This document shows, piece by piece, positions 1 to 9,430 of a stretch of DNA of 64,000 bases (positions are counted from its first letter, which is position 1; each line of letters starts with the position of its first letter). Origin of the DNA: JANXQG01 sp963780045 (lineage in GTDB: Bacteria; Planctomycetota; Planctomycetia; Pirellulales; Thermoguttaceae). The stretch covers positions 4,092,001 to 4,156,000 of the forward strand of contig CAVZZZ010000001.1 in the NCBI GenBank assembly GCA_963780045.1. Direction: 5' to 3'. A program made the position numbers and the translations under genes. The notes beneath the pieces are model-generated. The model saw only the letters and a list, made by a program, of their open reading frames with translations. It made no database searches and had not been told where the DNA came from.

Positions 1-226
1 GCGCAGTCGGCACGGCCGGAATATCCGGACAAGAGCACGGGGCGCTGGGCATCGTTTGCACTCGCGCAAAAAACCCCAATAAGAGCTTGTCCAAGAAGCG
101 AGTCTGTCGCTATAGTACAGAAAGCACGATGGCTCTGCGGCTTGAGCCGAAGCCAAGCGTTGCCAAACATTCGTTTTACGTTCCGCGCTAGCAAGACCAC
201 TGAGCCCTTTCCAATCCGGACTGTAT
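1..226. other. Left-edge stretch without a gene
   Basis: No convincing coding region, RNA gene or repeat is visible here. It ends at the start of the S41 protease gene. No strong Shine-Dalgarno sequence is seen just before that gene's ATG. Confidence 0.5.
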
Positions 227-1664
227 ATGAAGCCGTACAAGCCGTCTTTCTTGTTGGCCCTTGCACTTTGCGCTTGGATGGTGGGGCCGCCTTCCGCCGG
301 AGCGGTGGGCAAGCCTGAATCGGCCGGGCAGGAGAAAGCAGTACGCCGCGAGGATCCGAAAGACCAAAAGGCAGCCCCGCGCCGACGACAATTACGAACT
401 GTTCGAGTTGCTGGCCGATACGCTGGACCAGATCGATCGCAACTACGTCAAGGAGGTCGACCGGCGGGAATTGATCGAGGCCGCCATTCGCGGCATGATG
501 ACCAGGCTCGACCCTTATTCGGCGTATATCGGCCCGGAGGAGTTGGCTCAATTCCGCACTTCGGTCGATAGCGAATTCGCCGGCATTGGAGTGCAGGTCT
601 CGACGGACGACGGCGACCTCACGGTGCTCAGCCCGATCTACGGCACACCCGCCTACCGCGCCGGCATTCAGGCGGGCGACCGCATCGTCGAAATCGAAGG
701 TCACAGCACCGACGGCCTGCTGACGGAAGACGCCATCCGCTTGATGAAGGGACCCGACGGGAGCAAGGTGACGATTACGATCGTTCATGCCGGTCAGTCG
801 AGGCGGGAAAAACACGAACTCGTGCGGGAGCGCGTCCGCGTTGAGACCGTGCTGGGCGACCGCCGCAAGAAGGACGATCACTGGGACTTCATGTACGACG
901 CGACCAACGCCATCGGCTATGTCCGCGTTTCCGCCTTCAGCCTCGACACGGCCAAGGAGCTCCGCGCGGCGATGGAAGAACTGAAGAAGCGCAAGCTCCG
1001 CGGCTTGGTGTTAGACTTGCGGTTCAATCCGGGCGGGCTGCTTCGCTCGGCGATCGAGGTGAGCAAGCTGTATGTCTCCAAGGGACGCATCGTGAGCACC
1101 AAGGGCCGCAGCTCGCCGGAGCGTTTTTGGGACGCCGACGGCAGCGACACCTTTGTGGGTTTTCCTATGGTAATCCTGGTCAATCGTTACAGCGCCAGCG
1201 CCAGCGAGATCGTCTCCGCCTGTCTCCAGGACCATCAGCGGGCGCTGATTATGGGTGAGCGGACCTGGGGCAAAGGCAGCGTGCAAAACATCATCGAGCT
1301 GGAGCACGGCCGCAGCGCGTTGAAGCTGACCACGGCCGCCTATCGCCGGCCCAGCGGCAAGAACATCCACCGTTTTCCCGATGCCAAGGACAAGGACGAA
1401 TGGGGCGTGATGCCCGACTTGGGATATGAATTGGCACTGAACGACCGCGAGACGCGGGAACTGGCGACCGACCGCCGCCAGCGGGACATCATTGCCGCGC
1501 ACGTCGACGACAAGTCGGCGGCGGTAATGAAAGGCGAGCCGTTGGCCCGCCGCGACGGCGCCGCCGAGCCCGGCACGAGTTCCACAACGTCCCGAAAACG
1601 GTTCGTCGACAGGCAGTTGGAAATGGCGATGAAGTATCTGCGGGACAAAGCGGCGAAGAAGTAG
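227..1664 (+). CDS. S41 family C-terminal processing peptidase (frame break near 385)
   Basis: Exported serine protease of the CtpA/Prc family, which trims C-termini of envelope proteins. The first ATG opens a signal peptide (MKPYKPSFLLALALCAW, ending around PSAGA). The reading frame then moves by one base around 372-400 and continues as the conserved body. A PDZ domain follows (GIQAGDRIVEIEG region), then the S41 catalytic domain with the nucleophile Ser in RYSASASEIVSA and the catalytic Lys in GERTWGKGSVQ. The body alone is open from 261, but that start would lose the signal peptide, so I annotate one gene broken by a single-base indel. The frame break is probably a sequence error because both parts are well conserved. 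Confidence 0.85.
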
Positions 1665-1680
1665 TTTTCAGTATTCAGTT

Positions 1681-1714
1681 TTCAGTGTTCAGCAACTGAA
1701 ACCTGAACACTGAA
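1681..1714. repeat. Intergenic inverted repeat between protease and tsaD
   Basis: A perfect 12-bp stem (TTCAGTGTTCAG at 1681-1692, its complement at 1703-1714) with a 10-nt loop fills the 63-bp gap between the two genes. There is no T-tract after it, so it looks like a small palindromic repeat element rather than a classical terminator. Confidence 0.7.
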
Positions 1715-1727
1715 TACAGAAAACTCC

Positions 1728-2814
1728 ATGCACCTGCTCGCCATCGAAACGACCTGCGACGAAACGGCGGCGGCCATCGTCACCGACGCGCTGGAAGTAA
1801 AGTCCTCGGTCGTCGCCTCGCAGGACGCGCTCCATCGGCGGTTCGGCGGCGTCGTGCCGGAAATTGCGTCGCGGGCGCACTTCGAGCGCATCTTGCCGGT
1901 TATCGACGAGACACTCAAGCGGGCGAACCTCTCGCTTGGCGACATCGACGCCGTGGCAGTGGCCAACACGCCGGGGCTCGCCGGCTCGCTGCTGGTAGGT
2001 TTGACCGCGGCCAAGGCCCTCTGCGTCGCGCTGGGCAAGCCGCTCTTGGCCGTGAACCACCTGCAGGCCCATATCTACGCTTGCCGCATCGCCGCCGGCA
2101 CGCACGACGTCTTCCCCTGCGTCGGGCTGATCATCAGCGGCGGTCACACGAGCCTGTATCGCTGCCAAGGCCCGCTGGATTTCACGCTCTTGGGTTCAAC
2201 GATCGACGACGCCGCGGGTGAGGCCTTCGACAAGGTCGCCGCCATGCTCGGCTTGACCTATCCCGGCGGCCCTTCAATCCAGAAGGCGGCCGAAAGCGGC
2301 AATCCTCGGGCCTACCAGTTGCCGCGATCGTTTCTCGGCGCTGACGACCGTTTGGACTTCAGCTTCAGCGGGCTGAAAACCGCCGTGCGCTACCGCGTTG
2401 CCGGTCCCGGCCGGCCGTCGGAAACGGGGACATCTCCGATTTGCCGGAACGGCCCGGAGGGTGCTTCGCACAAATCGGAGATGTCCCCGTTTCCGCTCCT
2501 CGAACCGCGGCAGGTTGCCGACCTGGCCGCCAGTTTCCAGGAAGCGGTGGTCGATGTCTTGCTGGACAAGTCGTTTGCCGCCTTGCGGGGCACGGGGCTG
2601 CACACGCTCTGCGTGGGCGGCGGCGTGGCCGCCAACGCCCGCTTCCGCGCGGGTGGAGGAAGAAGCTCGCAACCAAGGCATAACGCTTCACATCGCGCCC
2701 TTGCGCCTTTGCACTGATAACGCCGTCATGGGAGCGATCGCGATCGAGCGCTACAAGTCCGGGCTGTTCGAGGAGCTGGACTTGGACGTGTATCCGGGGC
2801 TGGTGCGAAAGTAG
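1728..2814 (+). CDS. tsaD: tRNA N6-threonylcarbamoyladenosine transferase TsaD (frame break near 2645, palindrome inserted)
   Basis: TsaD transfers the threonylcarbamoyl group to A37 of ANN-decoding tRNAs; it is normally essential. The N-terminus MHLLAIETTCDETAAAIV is typical. Metal-binding histidines sit in VNHLQAH, followed by ISGGHTSLY, STIDDAAGEAFDK and LDFSFSGLKTAV. After NARFR the frame shifts by one base near 2645 and continues as EEEARNQGITLHIAP to LDVYPGLVRK, which is the expected C-terminus. About 35 extra residues after KTAVRY are encoded by a 24-bp-arm inverted repeat that sits in frame in a variable loop. The frame break is probably an assembly error, since the gene should be essential. 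Confidence 0.92.
2420..2494. repeat. Palindromic REP-like element inside tsaD
   Basis: Two perfectly complementary 24-nt arms (2420-2443 and 2471-2494; the left arm starts GGAAACGGGGACATCTCC) flank a 27-nt loop. The element lies inside tsaD and keeps the frame open, adding residues TGTSPICRNG...SEMSPFP. The shape (long perfect arms, GC-rich loop) fits REP/RAYT-type mobile palindromes. Confidence 0.85.
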
Positions 2815-2822
2815 GCGAGGTC

Positions 2823-4974
2823 TCAGTGCGCTCCTGGCCGGGAGAAGAACCCTAAGTCCAGGCCGAAGGCCCAGATCATCAGTGTCAAGAGCAGGAGCAG
2901 CCCAATCCAGGTCAACACTTCCTGCACGCGCTCGTCGGCCGGCTTGCCGCGAATGCCCTCGTAGGCTAACAAGACCATGTGTCCTCCGTCCAACACAGGG
3001 ATCGGCAGGAAGTTGATCACGGCCAGGTTGGCGCTGATGAAGGTGAGCAAGAGCAAGAAATCGCCGAGCCCGCTGCGGGCGACCGCAAAGGCCGCCTTTG
3101 CGATTCCGATCGGCCCGGAAATCATTCGTGCCGAGACGCGGTTCGTGCCAAGGCCCTTCAAAAGGCGATAAACGGCGAGTGCTGAATCGAGGGTATTCTG
3201 GCCGCCCATCCGCGCCGCCTCGCCGAAATCTTGCGCCTGCACAAGCATTGTTTTCGGCTCCAGCAGCCAGCCGCGATCGGGGTCGAACCAGTCGCGGGCC
3301 GCCACGGGGGATGCATTTCCGGTCAATTCCTGCTGATCGCGCTGCCAGGTGAACTCCACCGTCGTGCCAGGCGCGCATGCTTGCAGTTGCAGGAGGAAGA
3401 ACGGCCAATTTCGCTCGTCGTCGCTGAAAGGAAGCGTCTCGCTTTCCACGAGCACCCCGTTGTCGCCGTACTTCTTTCGCAGCGTCTCGATTTCGTCTGC
3501 CGAGGGCGGAACGAACCTGGCGCTCAGCAGCCGGTCGCCCGGTTTAATGCCGGCCTTTGTGGCCGGGCCGTTCGGCTCCACGGCCGCGACCGTATTGAGG
3601 ACGTAATAGGCCGCGCCGAGTTCGTTCAGCGCGACGGCGCTGTCTGGCAGATCGGGCTGGCTGTTCCGCGCGGGCGAAAGCTTGATTTTCAACTCCAGCG
3701 GCTTTCCCTCGCGCAGAAGTCCCAGTACGATCTCGGCGCCTGCCAGCATGTGAAACTGTGCCGGCAGCTTCATGGGATCGAGATCCACAACCGGTTTGCC
3801 GTCGACCGTTTTCAGTACGTCACCTAAACGGACGCCAGCCTTGGCCGCCGGTGAATCGACCTCGATGGCGGCAATCGGGCCCATCGTCATCGCCATCCCG
3901 AACTGCCGCATTGGGCGAGTCGGCACTTGGACCTTCACTTTTTCGCCATCGGCCGTCTTGTCCTCCTTCGCGTCGCCTTTCGAACGCACGACGGTCACCA
4001 CCAACGGCTCATGAGCGTGCGCCGCAAGCAGATCGCGAAGCTCTCCGTAGGTTACGACTGGCCGGCCGGCAATTTCGACGATGCGGTCGCCGTGTTGGAA
4101 CTGGGGAGCGGCTTCTTCGGCCGCCGACCCCGGCACGAAAATCGGCGCGTCTTTTCCTTGCTGATTTGCGTGTCGAAGTCGGGGCCAACGCCGATGGTCG
4201 GCTTCCCGCCGAGCTTCTGCGGTCGAACGACGAGTTCGATCGGTTCTTTTACGCCCTGTCTCCTCACCCGAAGAGACAGATCCCGGCCGACGTCGCTGTT
4301 GATCACCTCTTGCATGATCTGCTGGTAGGAATGAATCCTTCGGCCGGCGACCGCAACGATCGCGTCGTCCGCGCGGAGGCCGCCTTGCCATGCGCCGCCG
4401 CCGGACACCACGCTGCCGACAATGCTGGGCATCTCGGTGACGCCGATGCGAAAAGCAATGACGGCGAAAATGAACGCAAAGATCAGGTTCATGATCACGC
4501 CCGCCGAGATGATCGCCATCCGCTGTGGGACGCTCTTCGCCAGATAACTTCGAGGATTGTAAAGCCGCGCCTCGAGGGACTCTGGGCTGCTCTCGGCGCC
4601 AGCGGCCGCAAGTTCCGGGGCAGCGTCGGATTTGCTTCCGCCGGCTTGCCTTCCGCCGCCTCCTGCCGGGCACGTTCCATTTCGCGGCGAAGCTCCGCCG
4701 GGTTGTCTTCCTGGCCCAGCATCTTGACGTAGCCGCCCAACGGCAGAATGCCGATGCCGTAGAGCGTTTCGCCGCGGCGGATGCTCAGTAGTCGGATGCC
4801 GCCGATGTCGAAGCCGATCATGAATTTGTCGCAGCGGACGCCGCACGCCTTGGCCACGAGAAAGTGACCCAGCTCGTGGACGAAAATGATCAGGCCGACT
4901 CCTATCGCGACCTCGACGCCGGCGAGCCAGTTCAGCGGGTCTGTCCAAACGGACGCAATCAAGCACCAATCCAA
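2823..4974 (-). CDS. rseP: Site-2 metalloprotease RseP (two frame breaks)
   Basis: Intramembrane zinc protease that cleaves anti-sigma factors and signal-peptide remnants in the inner membrane. The N-terminus has a membrane helix with the zinc motif HELGH (IIFVHELGHFLVAKACG). PDZ domains fill the centre (GDRIVEIAGRPVVTYGEL; GVRLGDVLKTVDGKPVV; GIKPGDRLLSA). The C-terminus carries the LDG motif (FLPIPVLDGGHMVLLAYEG) and the last membrane helices. The protein is split over three frames, with breaks near 4600 and near 4150, but all parts are collinear and conserved. Its start overlaps the end of dxr by 16 bp, so the two are translationally coupled, as is common for this pair. Reconstructed length is about 717 residues, long for the family because of the extra PDZ region. 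Confidence 0.88.
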
Positions 4975-6120
4975 TGCAGAATCTCCTTGCGAGCCCAGCG
5001 GTCGGCGGCCAATACGTCGGCCAGCGAGGGGCTAGGATCGTAGTTATGATTTTGTAAAACGTCGCGGCAAGCGGGAATAATCTGGTGGAAGCCGAGGCGG
5101 CCATCGACAAATGCCGCCACGGCCGCCTCGTTGGCGCCATTGAGCACCGCGCCTGACGTGCCGCCGGTTCGGGCGACTTCCAGGCCAAGGGCCAAAGCTG
5201 CGAAGCGCTGGAAATCCGGCGGCTGGAATTCCAGTTGCATCGCCTGCCGCCAATCGAGTCCGCGCCGCCACACCCGGCCGCCGCGCCGGCCAGGTTAAGG
5301 CGTATTGGATCGGCAGCTTCATATCTGGCGGGCTCAACTGGGCCAGCACAGAGCCATCCACAAATTCTACCATCGAATGGACGATCGACTGAGGGTGGAT
5401 CATTACGCCGATCTGCTCGCCCTGCAAATCGAAAAGCCAACGGGCCTCGATGATTTCCAGGGCTTTGTTCATCAGCGTGGCCGAATCGATGGTGATCTTC
5501 GGCCCCATGTCCCAGGTGGGGTGGGCCAACGCTTCGGCAACTGTAACCTGCGCCAACTCATCGACGGTACGAGTGCGAAACGGTCCGCCGCTGGCCGTAA
5601 GGACAATCCGCGCTACTTCCTCGCGCCGCCCGGACTGCATTGCCTGGAAAATCGCACTGTGCTCGCTATCGACCGGCAGCACGGAGACTTTACGCTCATT
5701 GGCAAGTCGCATAACCAGCGGACCGGCAACGACGAGGCTTTCCTTGTTGGCCAATGCCACGGGCTTGCCGGCCTCCAGCGCGGCCCAAGTACCGTGCAGC
5801 CCAGCACTTCCCACGATTGCCGAAAGCACCATGTCGGTCTCGGCATCGCTGACCGCACGGCTGATTCCATCGCCGCCAACCAACAATTCTACGCCACAAG
5901 GTAAGTCCGCCCTATTGATCTTGCCGGCCTTTTCGGGGTCCGTGGCGATAATCCAGCGTGGCCGATGCAACGCCGCCTGCTGGACAAGTAACGCGAGATT
6001 GTTGTGGGCCGAGAGCGCGTACGCAGCAAGCTCTCCCCGCGAATTGGTTATAACCTCCAAGGCGTTTTGCCCGATGCTTCCCGTCGATCCGAGGACGGCG
6101 ATTCTTTTTAATCGGGCCAT
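4959..6120 (-). CDS. dxr: 1-deoxy-D-xylulose 5-phosphate reductoisomerase (frame break near 5275)
   Basis: Second step of the MEP isoprenoid pathway, converting DXP to MEP with NADPH. The start MARLKRIAVLGSTGSIGQ carries the NADPH-binding GSTGSIGQ. Metal and substrate residues lie in PVDSEHSAIFQ and TASGGPF, followed by HPTWDMGPKITIDSATLMNK and the flexible-loop region HPQSIVHSMVEF. After ALTWPARR the frame shifts and continues as WRRGLDWRQAMQLEFQPPDF to the end KEILHWIGA. An ATG three codons upstream (6129) is also possible. The gene overlaps rseP and probably forms an operon with it. Confidence 0.92.
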
Positions 6121-6328
6121 GTCGCCCATTGTAGGAAAAGCGGGCGAGGCAAGCAACATGCTTCGTTTAACGACGGTGGATCGCTCCACGAGGACGAAAT
6201 TGTGCGATTTCAACACACCAAAACGGGATAATTGCTGGAAAAATGCGTTTTTGCGCTCAAATTGCTTGACTTTTCTACACAAAACCTCAAAATGAGGAAT
6301 TGTGGCATGTAGTGTGAGGGAGGGTAAC

Positions 6329-7465
6329 ATGAGCGAGCCGGCGATCCCAATTCCGTCCCCTGGTCTTGATTCAATCATTGAGCCCCTCGTGGGCCGCTCC
6401 GAATGGATTGAGCAACTTCGATCCGTCACCCAGGCGGTGGCCGCCTACTCGTCGAGCGTGCTCATTACAGGTCCCAGCGGCACGGGGAAAGAACTGATCG
6501 CTCGTACGATCCACCACCTTGGCCCCCGCGCCGCACGGCGGTTCGTCCTCGTCGATTGCGCGTCGGTTGGCGGGCCGCTGTTTGCCAGCCACATGTTCGG
6601 GCATCTTAAGGGCTCGTTCACAGAGGCCAGCGATAGCGCGGTGGGCTGCTTCCGCGCGGCCGATGGCGGCACGATTTTCCTGGACGAGATCGGCGAGCTC
6701 GATCTGGAGCTTCAGGCGAAGCTGCTTCGCGTCCTGCAAGAACGAGTCATCATTCCCGTCGGGAGCCACGATGGCGAAGCGGTCGATGTCCGTGTAATCG
6801 CGGCATCGAATCGCGACCTGCAAGGCGAGGTAGCGGCCGGCCGTTTCCGCGAGGACCTGTTCCTCCGCCTGAACGTAGTTTCCATCGAGACCCTGCCCTT
6901 GCGCGATCGCGGCGACGACGTTGTCTTGGTGGCCGAGCACGTCCTCCGTCGCCTGGCAGCCGATAATGGCATGCCATTGAAACAGCTTACGGAAGCGGCG
7001 CGGCAAAAACTGCGGTCCTACGATTGGCCGGGCAATATCCGCGAGTTGGAAAACGCCATCGAACGCGCCGTGCTATTCAGCCCTGGCGAAGTGATCGACG
7101 AGCGCGTCCTTCCGTCTTCCACGCCATCTCGCGACGTAGGCCCCTGTCACGACGAACGGCTCTGCCGTGAGGAAGGAGCGGACGATGAGGTTGCCACGAT
7201 CGGGTTCGAGACGGCCGTAGCGAGCATGGCGAAAGGACATTCGGCCGCCGATGGCCGTTGGCTGACTGCGGCCGAGGTCGAGCGCGATCACATCGTGCGT
7301 ACATTGGAATTTACTCGCCACAACCAGACTGCCGCCGCCAGGTTGCTCGATATTGACCGGCATCAGCTTCGCCGGCGAATGCAGGAATACGGCCTCGCGG
7401 CGCCCGGGTTGACCCGCCGCGGTCGTCCGCCGTCCACGATCCCTGCTGTCCGCAAAGCCGCGTAG
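6329..7465 (+). CDS. Sigma-54-type AAA+ transcriptional activator without receiver domain
   Basis: A single AAA+ domain begins almost at the N-terminus: Walker A GPSGTGKE, Walker B GGTIFLDEIGEL, then R-fingers and a C-terminal Fis-type helix-turn-helix (AAARLLDIDRHQLRRRMQEYG). There is no receiver, GAF or PAS domain before it, so activity may be set by expression or by a partner protein. The loop that normally reads GAFTGA and touches sigma-54 reads GSFTEA, so the last Gly is replaced by Glu. I chose the ATG at 6329 because GAGGGAGGG lies just upstream; a GTG at 6302 is in frame. It is divergent from dxr. Targets are unknown. Confidence 0.82.
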   Translation: MSEPAIPIPSPGLDSIIEPLVGRSEWIEQLRSVTQAVAAYSSSVLITGPSGTGKELIARTIHHLGPRAARRFVLVDCASVGGPLFASHMFGHLKGSFTEASDSAVGCFRAADGGTIFLDEIGELDLELQAKLLRVLQERVIIPVGSHDGEAVDVRVIAASNRDLQGEVAAGRFREDLFLRLNVVSIETLPLRDRGDDVVLVAEHVLRRLAADNGMPLKQLTEAARQKLRSYDWPGNIRELENAIERAVLFSPGEVIDERVLPSSTPSRDVGPCHDERLCREEGADDEVATIGFETAVASMAKGHSAADGRWLTAAEVERDHIVRTLEFTRHNQTAAARLLDIDRHQLRRRMQEYGLAAPGLTRRGRPPSTIPAVRKAA

Positions 7466-7628
7466 GTGTCGCCTTCGCGGGTGGTAGTCACGTGCCTTGA
7501 TTACCGTATCGCGCTACATTGCATCAGGGGTGCGCTTTGTCGAGCGGATCCCCCTTCTGCGCGGTGTTTGACGGGAAGCTTGCCATCCGTTAATATGTAG
7601 GCGAACGAGAAGGCTGGAAGGAAGTGCC

Positions 7629-7898
7629 ATGCAATTTATTGAAATGTCGGGCAAGATACTGAAGCAAATCGTAAGCGAAGACGAATTGCAGGCGATTGAA
7701 CTAGGCGACATGGGCGTCACCGATGAAAGCATGATTCGCGTCAACCGGCAAGGCGATATCGAGATCCGTCGCCATACCACGTGGGACGTAATCGGCGGAC
7801 TTCTGGGCGATTTCGATCATCGCGTGCGTCGTGAAACCGGCCTGGATTGGGCCGATTGCTGCGGTTGCCAGCAGGAGGACGACGTCCTGGCACGGTAG
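7629..7898 (+). CDS. Small conserved-looking hypothetical protein
   Basis: An 89-residue acidic soluble protein with no signal peptide or membrane segment that I can see; I do not recognise the family. AAGGAAG lies 5-11 bases before the ATG. The C-terminus has a CCGCQQED cluster with two adjacent Cys. It ends 6 bp before the convergent ketoacyl-synthase gene. Confidence 0.6.
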   Translation: MQFIEMSGKILKQIVSEDELQAIELGDMGVTDESMIRVNRQGDIEIRRHTTWDVIGGLLGDFDHRVRRETGLDWADCCGCQQEDDVLAR

Positions 7899-7904
7899 TC
7901 GGAC

Positions 7905-9233
7905 TCACGTCACTTGTTGCACCATCAGCCCGCTGGCTTGGCCTTGCGGCGTGATGTTGACGTTGATGAACCGCTTGCCCGCAGGCGTTTGGCGGTCGCG
8001 GACGACACAGATCGGGCAGTCCGCATCGGGGGTTTCGTAGTTAAGCGTGGGAAAGAGCGTGCCCGCGCGCATCGCCAAGAGACTGGCGATCAGTTCAACC
8101 ATGCCGCTGCCCGCGCCCAGATTGCCGAAATAGCTCTTAGCCGCCACCACCGGCAGCGCCGCGGCTCGCCGGCCGAACGCCTCGACGATCGCCTGCGCCT
8201 CTTCCACATCGCAGCTCCGTGTGCTCAGTCCGTGGGCGTGGAGGTGGTCGATCTCGTCCGGGCGGCAGCCCGATTCCTGCAGCAAGGCCCGCATCACGTT
8301 GGCCAAGGATTCCTTCCTCCTAGGAACGAACTTCGATCCGTTGCGCTCCGCCGCCGCCGCCCGCGAGGAGGCGGCCGCGATCTCGCCGTAAATCGTAGCG
8401 CCGCGGGCGATCGCGCGATCGAGGTCCTCAATGACAATCGCCGCGGCGCCTTCGCCCAGTACCATGCCGCTTCGCTCTTTGTCGAAAGGCCGGCTGACCT
8501 TGGCGGGTTCTCCATTGCCGGCGGCGACCTCTTCTTGCGTCACGGTGTGCATCAGTTTCATGGTGTGCAAGCGGGTGCCGGTTGCTCCGCAGACCATCGC
8601 GTCGGCATGGCCGCGGCGAATGATATGGAACGCCTCGCCGACGGCCAGGTTCGATCCCGCCTCGCGGAGCGTGAGCGAATTGCTCGGCCCGCGCAGGTCG
8701 TTGAAGATTGCAACGTGGCTGGCCGGCATGTTGGGCAAGTACTTCAACAGCCATAGCGGCGACATCTTTGGCAGCCCTTCCGCTCCCCAACGGCGAAAGT
8801 CGAACCGCCCGTCGCCGTTGACGCACGTGCGGACACCCTCGTTGAATTCGTCGGGCAGGCTGAGCATGTAATCGGTGCCGTAGCTCACGCCCGTCCGCTC
8901 GGGGTCGATCTTGCCTTGAGTGAATCCGGCATCGGTGAGGGCCAATTGGGCGACCGCCACGCCCATTTGGCATTCGCGGCACATGACTCGCAAGGCCTTG
9001 CGAATCTGCTTCTTTTGCTCCTTCTCCAAGGGGCCGAAATCGTCGGCGTCCGCGGTGAACTGCTTGGCTTCGGCCGCGACGCGGACGCGGAGCGCTTCGG
9101 CTTCGGCGGCAGACAAGGGCGCAACCGCGCTGCGGCCTTGCGACAGGGCGTCCCACAGGGCCTCTTTGGTGCTTCCCAAGGGGCAGATCAGGCCAATGCC
9201 CGTTATTGCTACCCGCCGCGTTTCCGAAATCAT
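7905..9233 (-). CDS. Beta-ketoacyl synthase homologue lacking catalytic Cys and one His
   Basis: A full-length (about 442 residues) KAS I/II-type thiolase fold starting MISETRRVAITGIGLICPLG. Compared with FabF, the nucleophile region GPSxSxxTACTSG reads GPSNSLTLREAGSN, which puts Glu in place of the active-site Cys. The first catalytic His is kept (HAHGLSTRS), but the second, normally GHLxGAAG, reads GNLGAGSG (Asn). Thus two of the three catalytic residues are missing. It could act like a chain-length factor, a KSQ-like decarboxylase or a structural partner. No acyl carrier protein or second synthase lies next to it. The start at 9233 fits the family; an upstream extension to 9443 looks spurious. 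Confidence 0.82.
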   Translation of the reverse strand: MISETRRVAITGIGLICPLGSTKEALWDALSQGRSAVAPLSAAEAEALRVRVAAEAKQFTADADDFGPLEKEQKKQIRKALRVMCRECQMGVAVAQLALTDAGFTQGKIDPERTGVSYGTDYMLSLPDEFNEGVRTCVNGDGRFDFRRWGAEGLPKMSPLWLLKYLPNMPASHVAIFNDLRGPSNSLTLREAGSNLAVGEAFHIIRRGHADAMVCGATGTRLHTMKLMHTVTQEEVAAGNGEPAKVSRPFDKERSGMVLGEGAAAIVIEDLDRAIARGATIYGEIAAASSRAAAAERNGSKFVPRRKESLANVMRALLQESGCRPDEIDHLHAHGLSTRSCDVEEAQAIVEAFGRRAAALPVVAAKSYFGNLGAGSGMVELIASLLAMRAGTLFPTLNYETPDADCPICVVRDRQTPAGKRFINVNITPQGQASGLMVQQVT

Positions 9234-9362
9234 GTTTGCTCCGTATTCGTCCGTCCAGACACTACCACCGGGGGGCGGTCGGCGGTAATCTCGCCGCATT
9301 TTAACAGGTTTCGCCAATGCGGTCGAGGGATACTTCGGAAAGACAAGGCCGAGTTCTTTTCG

Positions 9363-9391
9363 TTGACTCGTTTTTCCGGGGGGATTAGAAT
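9363..9391 (+). promoter_or_regulatory. Sigma-70-type promoter of the coiled-coil gene
   Basis: TTGACT (9363-9368) and TAGAAT (9386-9391) are separated by 17 bp, about 40 bp before the ATG at 9431, which has GGAGG in front of it. Confidence 0.7.
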
Positions 9392-9430
9392 GGAATTGTC
9401 GACTTCTCAGGAACACAGGAGGACAAGTCC

